Shown one piece after another: positions 1 through 6,663 of a stretch of DNA of 9,088 nucleotides. This DNA is from Flavobacteriaceae bacterium (GTDB lineage Bacteria > Bacteroidota > Bacteroidia > Flavobacteriales > Flavobacteriaceae): NCBI GenBank assembly GCA_002713705.1, contig PAUJ01000026.1, positions 85,143 through 94,230 of the forward strand, written 5' to 3'. Position numbers and translations under genes: made by a program. The notes below the pieces were generated by a model that ran no database searches, was not told the DNA's origin, and saw only the letters and a program-made list of their open reading frames with translations. Position 1 is the first letter of the stretch. The number at the start of each line of letters is the position of its first letter.

Positions 1-113
1 GCTCCTTTTATGGCAATTGCACCTAATTTAGTAGCTGATAATGATGATAAACTACCCATGAAACTTCCAATGGGAGTTCTTACTGCACTTACAATTACAA
101 CTTTTTTAATCAT
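1..113 (-). CDS. Acetyl-CoA C-acyltransferase (thiolase), N-terminal fragment, runs off the left edge
   Basis: Reading the minus strand from the ATG at 113-111 gives 37 complete codons and a partial one. The peptide opens MIKKVVIVSAVRTPIGSF and continues with SLSATKLGAIAIKGA. The VIVSAVRTPIG block at residues 6-16 is the characteristic first beta strand and loop of thiolases, which join or cleave acyl-CoA and acetyl-CoA in beta-oxidation or acetoacetyl-CoA formation. About one tenth of a usual 390-aa thiolase is inside the window. The catalytic Cys and the C-terminal His and Cys motifs lie outside, so degradative and biosynthetic types cannot be told apart. The gene is divergent from the HD phosphohydrolase with 133 bp between starts. 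A perfect -7 box (TAAATTTG) lies 36 bp upstream of the ATG. The plus-strand open frame over the same bases is a shadow. Confidence 0.88.
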   Translation of the reverse strand, partial: MIKKVVIVSAVRTPIGSFMGSLSSLSATKLGAIAIKG

Positions 114-149
114 TTGTTATTATAATTTTAATATGAAAAATAATTGCAG

Positions 150-157
150 CAAATTTA
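150..157 (-). promoter_or_regulatory. Bacteroidota -7 promoter box for the thiolase gene
   Basis: Read on the minus strand this is TAAATTTG, an exact match to the TAnnTTTG element of Bacteroidota primary promoters. It lies 36 bp before the thiolase ATG. No clean TTG -33 element is found 17-23 bp upstream, so the call rests on one box in AT-rich DNA. Confidence 0.4.
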
Positions 158-246
158 CACATTTAATATTAAAAACATTCTTGATAATTATGTAATTGAA
201 ATAAAACAAACGATATTTATGGCTTATTTATATCTAATAAAAATTA

Positions 247-2292
247 ATGAAAAGCATATTAAATTCTTTTGGTAAAAATCAATCTTTTATTTTTAAGTTG
301 TTTCTTTTTATACTTTCTACAGTTTTAATTATTTATTTATTGCCAAAGGGAGGGCAGTTTAAATATAACTTCCAAAAGGGCAAGCCTTGGCAATATGAAA
401 ATTTGTATGCTCCTTTTAGTTTTACTATAAAAAAAAGTAAAGCAGAAATAGAAGAAGAGAAAGAATATTTAAGAGAGGAGCTAATACCGTATTTTGAAGT
501 TGATACTGCGAAAGTTACAGCGGTAAAAACATTATTTAATAATTTTTATAAGCAAAAAGATAGTATTGATTTTACAAATCAAAGAGATCTTAAAATAAAG
601 GATGTAGGACTTCGTATTTTAGATAATTTATATTCTTATGGATTAATTGGTGAAAACTATTCATTTGATTCAAATAAATTAATTTATTTGAAAAATGGTA
701 ATGAAATACAAGAATTAAGCTATAGGCAATTAGTTTATTTAGGGGAAATAGATCGTATTATTAAAAATAACGTTAAAGAATATTTAATTTTAGATGCTGA
801 ATTGTTTTTAACGGAATTAATTACCAGTATTGTTATACCAAATGTTAGCTTTAATAGTGAGTTAACAGCATCAATTATTAAAAGTAAAATTGAATCTATA
901 AATCCCAATCGTGGTGTTATCGATAAGGGAAGTAGAATAATTGCTAAGGGAGAAGTTGTTGAAGGGAATAAATTTCAAATTTTAAGTTCCTATAAAGCTG
1001 TTTTTGAATCTCAAATTTGGAGTAAATCAAACTTTTATTGGTTGTTACTTGGATATTCGTTATTAATCTCTTTAGTTTTCCTAATGTTATTTTTATTTTT
1101 AAAGAACTACCGTTTAGAAATTTATAATAATAACACTAAAGTTACATTTATCTTATTCAATATCATTGTAATGATATTTCTGACCACTTTGGTCGTGAAA
1201 TATGATGCCAAACTTGTTTACATAACTCCGTTATGTATCCTACCATTAGTATTAAAAACATTTTTTGATGCTAGATTAGGACTTTTTGTACATGTGCTTA
1301 CAATTTTATTATTAGGTTTTATTGTACCCAATAGCTTTGAATTTTTATTTCTGCAAACAATTGCCGGAATGGTTACCATTCTTACTGTTTCAGAATTATA
1401 TAAAAGAGCTAATTTATTTATTTCAGTAGGTCAAATAACTTTTATATATGTTTTGGGTTATTTTGCTTTTTTTATTATTCAAGAAGGAAATATAGAACTT
1501 ATACAATGGGACTATTTTGGGTATTTTGTACTTTGTGGTTTACTAACTTTATTTTCTTTTCCATTAATTTATATTTATGAAAAAATGTTTGGTTTGATTT
1601 CAGATGTTTCTCTTCTAGAACTAAGTGACACCAACTCTAAATTGCTTAAAGAATTATCTAATAAAGCTCCAGGAACTTTTCATCATTCTTTGAATGTTGC
1701 AAATCTAGCTGAAGCAGCTGCAAATGAAATAGGTGCAAATGCAATGTTAACTAGGGTTGGAGCACTTTATCACGATATTGGTAAGATGGTAAACCCGACT
1801 TATTTTACTGAAAATCAAATGTCATCTATAAATTCTCATGATGAATTAGATCCCAAAGAAAGTGCAAATATTATTATTGATCATGTAATTATTGGAATTG
1901 AAATAGCCAAAAAGAATAAACTTCCAGATCGTATTATTGACTTTATTAGAACTCATCATGGTACAAGACTAGTTTATTACTTTTATTCAAAAGAAAATGA
2001 AAAATCAGGTATCGCTTCGAAAGAAGACTTTTCTTATCCAGGCCCAACACCATTTTCAAAGGAAACTGCTATTTTAATGATGGCAGATAGTGTCGAAGCT
2101 GCCAGTAAAAGTTTAAAGGAACCTACCTCTTCTATGTTGGATGAGTTTGTAGAAAAAATAATAGATAGTCAATTAAATCAAGGTCAATTTTTAAATGCTA
2201 ATATCACATTAAAAGAAATCCAACGTATTAAGAAAGTTTTAAAAAAGAAATTAAATAATATGTATCATTTGCGAATAGAATATCCTGAATGA
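247..2292 (+). CDS. 7TM-HD membrane phosphohydrolase, PgpH-like (predicted cyclic-di-AMP phosphodiesterase)
   Basis: This is a full-length 681-aa member of the 7TM-HD family, whose studied member PgpH hydrolyses cyclic di-AMP to pApA at the inner membrane. Order of parts: one N-terminal membrane helix (about residues 14-32); an extracytoplasmic region (about 40-258) corresponding to the 7TMR-HDED domain; a multi-helix membrane block (about 262-450); and a cytosolic HD domain (about 475-675). The HD metal ligands are all visible: H480 in GTFHHSLNVA, H509-D510 in LYHDIGKM, H546, H570-H571 in RTHHG and D614 in MMADSVEAAS. I see no loss of catalytic residues. The ATG at 247 fits because it places the first membrane helix right after a short basic start. 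There is no Shine-Dalgarno, as usual in this phylum. An imperfect -7-like TATTTATG lies at 214-221. Substrate is inferred from the family; cyclic di-AMP synthase is not in the window. Confidence 0.93.
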   Translation: MKSILNSFGKNQSFIFKLFLFILSTVLIIYLLPKGGQFKYNFQKGKPWQYENLYAPFSFTIKKSKAEIEEEKEYLREELIPYFEVDTAKVTAVKTLFNNFYKQKDSIDFTNQRDLKIKDVGLRILDNLYSYGLIGENYSFDSNKLIYLKNGNEIQELSYRQLVYLGEIDRIIKNNVKEYLILDAELFLTELITSIVIPNVSFNSELTASIIKSKIESINPNRGVIDKGSRIIAKGEVVEGNKFQILSSYKAVFESQIWSKSNFYWLLLGYSLLISLVFLMLFLFLKNYRLEIYNNNTKVTFILFNIIVMIFLTTLVVKYDAKLVYITPLCILPLVLKTFFDARLGLFVHVLTILLLGFIVPNSFEFLFLQTIAGMVTILTVSELYKRANLFISVGQITFIYVLGYFAFFIIQEGNIELIQWDYFGYFVLCGLLTLFSFPLIYIYEKMFGLISDVSLLELSDTNSKLLKELSNKAPGTFHHSLNVANLAEAAANEIGANAMLTRVGALYHDIGKMVNPTYFTENQMSSINSHDELDPKESANIIIDHVIIGIEIAKKNKLPDRIIDFIRTHHGTRLVYYFYSKENEKSGIASKEDFSYPGPTPFSKETAILMMADSVEAASKSLKEPTSSMLDEFVEKIIDSQLNQGQFLNANITLKEIQRIKKVLKKKLNNMYHLRIEYPE

Positions 2293-2445
2293 AAAACATA
2301 AATTTAAAAAAAAAATCATACAAGTTGCAAACAATCTAATTTTAAAAAAAATATAATAGAAGGGTGGCTTGTTTTTCTTAGAACTAAAAATAATAACTCA
2401 ATGTTAAAAAAAGATTTAAAACTAGAGTGATTATTTCTCAGGCAG

Positions 2446-2475
2446 TTTATATTTTCAATTTATCAAAAATATAAA
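2446..2475. terminator. AT-only inverted repeat between convergent genes, possible bidirectional terminator
   Basis: TTTATATTTT at 2446-2455 is perfectly complementary to AAAATATAAA at 2466-2475, with a 10-nt loop. It sits in the 248-bp gap between the convergent HD phosphohydrolase (ends 2292) and the DUF4421 gene (ends 2541). The stem has no G-C pair and no clear T-tract follows, so it is a weak terminator candidate. I see no reading frame worth calling in the rest of the gap. Confidence 0.3.
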
Positions 2476-2540
2476 GAAGATAAGTAAACTATAACTTAGA
2501 GGTCAAATTAAAACACAATTTTTATCAATTAAACTGTATT

Positions 2541-3641
2541 TTAGTTATTATTTTCTTTTTTTAAAATAGGAACTTTATCTTCTATATAATCAAAAGGTTT
2601 TGAAACTTGTTTTGGAGCTTTAAAACGGTATCCTACAAAAAATTGGAATATTGTTTTTGATGCTTGTAGGTTCATTTCTTTATTGTCAAAACCTTGATAT
2701 TTAAATTCACTTCCAAAATAAATTTTCTTACCATTATAACCTATAGCGGCACCCGTTTTAAAGGAAAAAAATATGCTGCTATTATTCTCTTCAATTACAG
2801 TATTATTAACTGTATCAATTTCTTTATCGTTATAAAAATCAACTCCAAATCCTGGAGCAGCAAATACATTTGCAAACCAATACTTGTCTAATACAAAAGT
2901 ATAATAATAACCAGGTTCTATAATAAGCGCGAGTCCTCTATAATTGTTATATGGGCTTCTTGTTGTAATAACTTCGTTTTTAAGTATTTCTTTGTTTGCA
3001 TCTTTAAAGCTATAATATGAATAATTTATTCCTGGCATAAAAGTTCCAGCACTTTTTAATTGAATTTCTGTATTTGATTCAACCGCTCTTATGGAATAAT
3101 TTTTATTAAATTTATATTGAGAAACTCCATTAAATACATTTGTAGTTAAATTAGGGAATTGGATGTTAAAGTCGCCTAAATTTTCACCGTTAACAAAATT
3201 AGTATTATCAATGTAATAACCTCTGCGATAATTATATTCAAAAAAATGTGACCACTTATCTAGCAGAACATCAAAGCCAATTCTAAAGTGATCTGTCTTG
3301 CCTTTATTTTCTTGATCACTAGTTGACAGCTTTGGTCGAACACGTAATCTCACAGAAAAATATTTATAACTAAATCTAAACCCATAACTTAGGTTTAAAT
3401 TAGTTTTAATAGTTGCAGATTTTCCATTATAAGGTAATAAATACTTTAATTGATTATTAGAAACAATTATTTTGATGTTTAGTTGTTCAGTGTGATTTTC
3501 AATGTAAGGGTTTAAATTAGAGATACTGTCGATATCAATTAGATTCCTTGAATTTTTATCTGTTGACATATCTTGAGACCAAGATAGGCTTGCTGTTAGT
3601 AAAAAACCAAATAACAAAATTAATTTTTGTTGCATCTTCAT
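2541..3641 (-). CDS. DUF4421-type outer-membrane beta-barrel protein
   Basis: A 366-aa exported protein that I recognise as a DUF4421-family protein of Bacteroidota; the function of the family is unknown. Residues 1-23 form a signal peptide (MKMQQK, then a hydrophobic core, ending SLSWSQ). The remainder alternates polar and aromatic residues as in beta-barrel strands, for example FRFSYKYFSVRLRVRP, WSHFFEYNYRRGYY, GYYYTFVLDKYWFANVF and the closing FQFFVGYRF. A hydrophilic tail (about 345-366) ends KKENNN. It starts only 9 bp after the stop of the upstream PorT-like gene on the same strand, so the two are almost surely co-transcribed and may be made together for the outer membrane. A second Met at residue 3 is an alternative start with little effect on the signal peptide. 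Confidence 0.82.
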   Translation of the reverse strand: MKMQQKLILLFGFLLTASLSWSQDMSTDKNSRNLIDIDSISNLNPYIENHTEQLNIKIIVSNNQLKYLLPYNGKSATIKTNLNLSYGFRFSYKYFSVRLRVRPKLSTSDQENKGKTDHFRIGFDVLLDKWSHFFEYNYRRGYYIDNTNFVNGENLGDFNIQFPNLTTNVFNGVSQYKFNKNYSIRAVESNTEIQLKSAGTFMPGINYSYYSFKDANKEILKNEVITTRSPYNNYRGLALIIEPGYYYTFVLDKYWFANVFAAPGFGVDFYNDKEIDTVNNTVIEENNSSIFFSFKTGAAIGYNGKKIYFGSEFKYQGFDNKEMNLQASKTIFQFFVGYRFKAPKQVSKPFDYIEDKVPILKKENNN

Positions 3642-3650
3642 AATTAATTA

Positions 3651-4424
3651 TCAGTTTTTCTGCTTTTTGGACTTCTTCTTTTTTTCTTTTTCTTTCTGCT
3701 TTTGATTTTTTACTTCTTTTATCTCTTCTTTTTTTACTTCTGATACACCAATAGGAACGTTTAATTTTAAAAATAATGCATGGTTTTTAATGCTTGAAAT
3801 ATTTTTATAAACATTTGTAAGACCATAGTGGTATCTTACACCAATAGTCCATCCTAAACCTTTTAGTAATCGATAGCCAACGCCTGCAACTGCTCCAACT
3901 TCCATTCTATTAACTGCATCTTTATTTTCTTCTCTTATACGATTTTCATTTCCTTCTTCATCATTAAAGTTATGTTCTAACCAAGCTTTATACATTAAAC
4001 CAAATTGAGGTCCCGCTTCAACATATAGATTGTTTTTAAACCGATACTTAGCTAATGTTGGAACTAAAAAATAACTTATTTTTTGAGTATAATCTCCCAG
4101 TTGTGTAATTTCTAAATTAGTTCCAATTTCATTCAAATCAGTTTCCGATAAGTTATCGACACCAAGAGATGATTTAACCAATACTCCTGTATTAAAATAC
4201 CACTGTTTTTTCATTTTAATATCAAAGTAAAACCCAAGATTAAAATCTCTTTTCCATTTATTGGCTTCTAATTCAGATATGGAAGAAAAATTTAATCCAC
4301 CATCCAATCCAAATTCCATTTTTCCATTATTTAATTTATCTCCTAATATTAATGCGATTAAAACTTGAGATTGAAGGTTGTAAATAAAAAATAAAAAGAA
4401 TATTGATATTATATATTTTTTCAT
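3651..4424 (-). CDS. PorT-family outer-membrane beta-barrel protein with Lys/Glu-rich C-terminal tail
   Basis: This 257-aa protein has a signal peptide (residues 1-20, basic MKKY start, F/I-rich core, end LQSQ). It then has a segment typical of Bacteroidota PorT-like or OmpA-like eight-strand barrels: LILGDKLNNGKMEFGLDGG at 26-43, later strands YVEAGPQFGLMYKAW and AGVGYRLLKGLGWTIGVRYHYGL, and a last strand HALFLKLNVPIGV (215-227). Residues 229-257 form a tail made almost only of K, E, Q, N and S, which would extend from the barrel. It is the first gene of a two-gene unit with the DUF4421 gene 9 bp downstream. A perfect TAnnTTTG box stands 31 bp before the ATG. The similarity is to the family fold. 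I would not call it PorT of the T9SS itself: the length and the tail do not make that case. Confidence 0.78.
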   Translation of the reverse strand: MKKYIISIFFLFFIYNLQSQVLIALILGDKLNNGKMEFGLDGGLNFSSISELEANKWKRDFNLGFYFDIKMKKQWYFNTGVLVKSSLGVDNLSETDLNEIGTNLEITQLGDYTQKISYFLVPTLAKYRFKNNLYVEAGPQFGLMYKAWLEHNFNDEEGNENRIREENKDAVNRMEVGAVAGVGYRLLKGLGWTIGVRYHYGLTNVYKNISSIKNHALFLKLNVPIGVSEVKKEEIKEVKNQKQKEKEKKKKSKKQKN

Positions 4425-4455
4425 GATTTCTTTTAGTTTAAAAGTTATTATACTT

Positions 4456-4463
4456 CAAATTTA
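4456..4463 (-). promoter_or_regulatory. Bacteroidota -7 promoter box for the two-gene beta-barrel operon
   Basis: On the minus strand this reads TAAATTTG, an exact TAnnTTTG match, ending 31 bp before the ATG at 4424. No TTG is seen at the expected -33 spacing. It is the same octamer as the one before the thiolase. Confidence 0.45.
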
Positions 4464-4688
4464 ATTAAATAAATATCGTTAGAAGTGTTTTAAATAAATA
4501 ATTAATGGTATTTAAATGTATTCTACCAATCTATAGAATTTTCCAAAGTCGTTTATAAATAATCAATAAATCTGCAAGAATAGGATATGCGATTATTTTT
4601 AAAATTGTTCAGTTTTAAAATTATTAAAATCAGATTTTTTTGTTTTACTTCTTCAATATGAATAAAAAAAAAACAATTATAATTCTCT

Positions 4689-4696
4689 TATATTTG
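4689..4696 (+). promoter_or_regulatory. Bacteroidota -7 promoter box for the 54-aa gene
   Basis: TATATTTG is an exact TAnnTTTG match, ending 28 bp before the ATG at 4725. The same octamer stands before the oxidoreductase gene at 5102-5109. No good -33 TTG lies at the right distance. Confidence 0.45.
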
Positions 4697-4724
4697 TTTA
4701 TAACCAACTTATAAAATAAAAGTC

Positions 4725-4889
4725 ATGTCATTGGATAACGAACAAAAAGAAAAGGAAAGGATGTCTATAGAAAGTGAATTAAAGTATCTAAAAGAGAACC
4801 CAAAAAAAAATAGAATGGGTTCAAAGAGAGTCGGTTTTTACTTTATAGCTGTTGCTATGGTCGTTATAATTTTGTACTTTATAGATTAA
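4725..4889 (+). CDS. Small single-pass membrane protein, 54 aa, hypothetical
   Basis: The frame from ATG 4725 to TAA 4887-4889 encodes 54 residues. The N-terminal half (residues 1-36) is highly charged and probably helical: MSLDNEQKEKERMSIESELK is followed by YLKENPKKNRMGSKR. The C-terminal part (about 37-53, VGFYFIAVAMVVIILYF) is one membrane helix. The layout, a polar soluble part followed by KR and then a C-terminal helix, predicts a tail-anchored inner-membrane protein with the N-terminus in the cytosol. An exact -7 box 28 bp upstream, codon use like the neighbours and clean composition support a real gene. I do not recognise the family. It lies between the beta-barrel operon and the oxidoreductase, but nothing ties it to either. 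Confidence 0.72.
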   Translation: MSLDNEQKEKERMSIESELKYLKENPKKNRMGSKRVGFYFIAVAMVVIILYFID

Positions 4890-4892
4890 TTT

Positions 4893-4985
4893 TTATTTTA
4901 AATTGTTTCTAATATTAAGAGTTCCTTCCATCATTCTGTTTATCTCATAGGATGACGTTAGGCTGCCAATATTTAATTTTTTCGA
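4893..4985 (-). pseudogene. Possible remnant of a minus-strand coding region, no start codon
   Basis: A 30-codon stop-to-stop frame reads SKKLNIGSLTSSYEINRM and then MEGTLNIRNNLK. Its base composition is less AT-biased than the flanks (for example around 4941-4965). The only ATGs give 13 residues or fewer. Just upstream, in a neighbouring frame across a run of six A (minus strand), the sequence reads ILDKLIEK. Dropping one A would join the two into one peptide, as expected of a decayed gene. I cannot assign a family, and chance is not excluded. Confidence 0.2.
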
Positions 4986-5075
4986 TTAATTTATCCAGGA
5001 TTTAGTTACTTTAGAGTTTGATGTTTTTTTTTAAAAAAATATTTAGTTTACATCCAACTTCATTAATTATAGTGT

Positions 5076-5109
5076 TTTGTATAAATTTAATATCCGTTTA
5101 GTATATTTG
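5076..5109 (+). promoter_or_regulatory. Bacteroidota promoter (-33 TTTG, -7 TATATTTG) for the oxidoreductase gene
   Basis: TTTG at 5076-5079 and TATATTTG at 5102-5109 are 22 bp apart, within the 17-23 bp spacing known for Bacteroidota primary promoters. The -7 box ends 17 bp before the ATG at 5127, implying a leader of only about 10-13 nt. It is the only place in the window where both boxes are clear. Confidence 0.6.
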
Positions 5110-5126
5110 AAAAACTTAATGCAACA

Positions 5127-5705
5127 ATGAAAAATTTAATTATAATCGGACATCCAAATGTTAAATCTTTCTGTTACAATGGAATTTATAAAACGATATA
5201 TAGCGAGCTATCTATAAATAATGAAGAAATTGAAGTTATCGATTTATATAGAGACGATTTTATAAGGCCTCGAAAAGTGTTAACTGAAAAATACCAAGAA
5301 CTAGTTCTATGGTCTGAAAGAATATATTTTATTTCTCCTATTTGGTGGTTTAGATTAACGCCAAGAATGGAAATTTTTTTTGATGAAGTTTTTGTTCCTG
5401 GCTTTGCATATGAGTTTGTAAATATTACAAAATTATATGCCTATCCTAGACCATTTTTAAAGGATAAAATAGTGAGAACATATGTGACACACGGTGCTCC
5501 TTCTTTACCAGTAAGGACTTTATATCTCAATTCTGTTAAATTAAGATTGGTTATGGGAGTTTACACCTTTGTATTTGGATGGAGAGTTTCTTTATTTACC
5601 AAAACTAAACAATTTTGGTCAGTTCCTTTTGTATCTGAATCTAAAAGAAAAAAGTATCTAAAAAGTGTTGAACGAGATATTAAAAAAGACATCCGGAGGG
5701 CTTAA
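5127..5705 (+). CDS. NAD(P)H:quinone oxidoreductase-like flavoprotein (flavodoxin-2 fold)
   Basis: This 192-aa cytosolic protein matches the Flavodoxin_2 family (NQO1, MdaB, KefF type), which uses FAD or FMN and NAD(P)H for two-electron reduction of quinones and similar electrophiles. Visible signatures are the flavin-phosphate loop LIIIGHPNVKSFC (residues 4-16), the SPIWWFRLTPRMEIFFDEVF block (70-89), the family-typical PGFAYEF (91-97) and the VTHGAP loop (120-125) after a beta strand. Length is normal for the family. The ATG at 5127 gives the expected strand 1 right at the N-terminus and follows a good promoter by 17 bp. The gene stands alone: neighbours are the 54-aa gene 237 bp upstream and the 96-aa gene 318 bp downstream. 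KefF-like proteins regulate potassium efflux, but no Kef transporter is here, so the physiological substrate is unknown. The lysine-rich end (about 172-192) is unremarkable. Confidence 0.87.
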   Translation: MKNLIIIGHPNVKSFCYNGIYKTIYSELSINNEEIEVIDLYRDDFIRPRKVLTEKYQELVLWSERIYFISPIWWFRLTPRMEIFFDEVFVPGFAYEFVNITKLYAYPRPFLKDKIVRTYVTHGAPSLPVRTLYLNSVKLRLVMGVYTFVFGWRVSLFTKTKQFWSVPFVSESKRKKYLKSVERDIKKDIRRA

Positions 5706-5786
5706 ATAAAATTGTTAAAAACGATAAAAGCTAATTGTAGTGTTTCGGAATATAAATCAGATAATTACTTTCATTCTAAAAATAAA

Positions 5787-5819
5787 TAGTGATTAATTGT
5801 TTATACCACATCATCACTA
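5787..5819 (+). terminator. Weak hairpin downstream of the oxidoreductase gene
   Basis: TAGTGAT at 5787-5793 pairs with ATCACTA at 5813-5819 across a 19-nt loop. It lies 82 bp past the oxidoreductase stop. An AT-rich tract with a T-run at 5840-5846 follows some 20 bp later. It may contribute to 3'-end formation, but it is not a canonical intrinsic terminator. Confidence 0.28.
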
Positions 5820-5830
5820 ATTAATTAATT

Positions 5831-5857
5831 AAAAAAATATTTTTTTGGTACCAAAAA
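5831..5857. repeat. Two overlapping perfect 16-bp palindromes
   Basis: Positions 5831-5846 (A7-TA-T7) and 5842-5857 (TTTTTGGTACCAAAAA) are each perfectly self-complementary and share five T. The second has a G-C containing core, GGTACC, with A/T arms, a layout seen in dimeric repressor operators. It can also be read as cruciform or terminator-like DNA. It lies 126 bp after the oxidoreductase stop and 166 bp before the next ATG. Confidence 0.5.
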
Positions 5858-6023
5858 GTTTTAAAAAATGAATTGGATATTCTTAAAGACATTTAAATTG
5901 GCAAAGAAGATTTTATTAGTCATTTAAATTGTTTTAGTTAGTTAACAAATTAAAAACAAGTAATAATAAAACCAAACTAAAATCGTTATAAATATGAAAT
6001 TACACATTTAAGCATTATTAAAT

Positions 6024-6314
6024 ATGGAAAATAAAGAAGAGAAATATAAAAAATATTTAGAAGACTTGTTAGTTAAGTATAATGATTTGGTTTGGTATGC
6101 ACGCTCAAGCGAAAAGCATGAACACATAAAAGGAGTAAAGGCTGAAAAAATGAGAATTGAGAACAAATATACTGAAGAGTGTATTAGACTTGTGGATGTT
6201 GAGGAGGATAATTGGCAACACGGATTCAATAGCGGTATGTTAGCGGCTTTAAGGTTATTCTCTGAAAGCGATAAACAACAAGCAATGAAAGAGTTTCCTC
6301 ACCTTCACACATAA
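6024..6314 (+). CDS. Hypothetical protein, 96 aa
   Basis: I do not recognise a named family. The protein is soluble, without signal peptide or membrane segment. Residues 1-30 are charged and helical (MENKEEKYKKYLEDLLVKYN). Residues 31-55 continue as a basic helix (SSEKHEHIKGVKAEKMRIEN). The most distinctive part is the C-terminal third, VEEDNWQHGFNSGMLAALRL (about residues 59-78), which has a W-x-H-G-F-x-S-G-M pattern and looks like a conserved motif, with a His-containing end (FPHLHT). Base composition is clearly less AT-rich than the flanks, as expected for a real gene. The start is the first ATG in frame; a near -7 box TAAATATG ends 27 bp upstream. The minus-strand frame over 6008-6229 is its shadow. 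No operon partner is visible. Confidence 0.75.
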   Translation: MENKEEKYKKYLEDLLVKYNDLVWYARSSEKHEHIKGVKAEKMRIENKYTEECIRLVDVEEDNWQHGFNSGMLAALRLFSESDKQQAMKEFPHLHT

Positions 6315-6543
6315 TTTCTATAGAATCACCTAATTAATAAATCGCTTTTCTTTTCTTTAAATTCTCTCCGAAAAATAATAGTTTTGATTTCCTTAGAATT
6401 CATTCTACGTTACATAAACATATCAATGCAAATACTTATAAACAATGTCATTGAAATAGATTTTACTTTTGACATGTAAAAATTTACTATTCGCTTGTTA
6501 GGACATATGCTTTATAAATCCACCTTGCGGTCTGTCAATCTTT

Positions 6544-6627
6544 TTAATACCGCTCTTTAATTGCAATAGCTATTGCCATAAAAATACATAATCCTACTGT
6601 CCAAACAAACATTGCACCTACTCCCAT
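6544..6627 (-). CDS. Possible 27-aa membrane peptide
   Basis: On the minus strand, an ATG at 6627-6625 opens a 27-codon frame ending TAA at 6544. The peptide starts MGVGAMFVWTVG, continues LCIFMAIAIAI and ends KERY. That is one clean membrane helix with a positive C-terminal end, the topology of small accessory membrane peptides such as those of respiratory oxidases or transport ATPases. I do not claim either. About 35% of its bases are G or C (29 of 84), visibly richer than the flanks, which argues for coding. A near -7 box, TATCTTTA (minus strand 6656-6649), lies 21 bp upstream. No partner gene adjoins it. At this length a chance frame is a real alternative. Confidence 0.42.
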   Translation of the reverse strand: MGVGAMFVWTVGLCIFMAIAIAIKERY

Positions 6628-6663
6628 AATTTATTTTTTATTAGACATTAAAGATAATATAGT

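Larger units (their letters stand above)
4425..4724. other. Divergent intergenic region (300 bp) with two -7 boxes
   Basis: This region separates the minus-strand barrel operon from the plus-strand 54-aa gene. It is very AT-rich and carries the -7 boxes at 4456-4463 (minus) and 4689-4696 (plus). A direct repeat TTTTAAAATT occurs twice near 4597-4622. Positions 4637-4660 match 7037-7060, inside the HTH gene, at 23 of 24 bases. No convincing open frame or structured RNA is seen in the rest. Confidence 0.5.
5706..6023. other. 318-bp intergenic region with hairpin and stacked palindromes
   Basis: No called gene lies here. It contains the 7-bp hairpin at 5787-5819 and two overlapping perfect palindromes at 5831-5857. 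Close to the next gene it holds a near -7 box, TAAATATG at 5989-5996, with a 5-codon ATG-to-stop frame (MKLHI) at 5994-6011. The frame directly after the oxidoreductase stop stays open for 27 codons to 5787, but it has no start and resembles nothing I know. Confidence 0.5.

Noticed and set aside
10..195. Plus-strand 61-codon open frame at the left edge
   Set aside because: The minus strand of 1-113 encodes an unmistakable thiolase N-terminus, so this frame is its shadow extended into AT-rich DNA.
2694..2891. Plus-strand 65-codon frame
   Set aside because: It is antisense within the DUF4421 barrel gene, whose frame, signal peptide and operon position are clear.
5706..5789. In-frame continuation of 27 codons after the oxidoreductase stop, possible readthrough
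   Set aside because: The protein already has the normal family length. The added residues resemble no known domain, and an open stretch of this length is common by chance.
5994..6011. Five-codon ATG-to-stop frame (MKLHI) before the 96-aa gene, possible leader peptide
   Set aside because: It is too short to judge, has no regulatory codon run and no attenuator structure after it. Such mini-frames are expected by chance.
6008..6229. Minus-strand 73-codon frame
   Set aside because: It is antisense to the 96-aa gene and is Ser/Phe-rich, as expected of a shadow of a Glu/Lys-rich protein.
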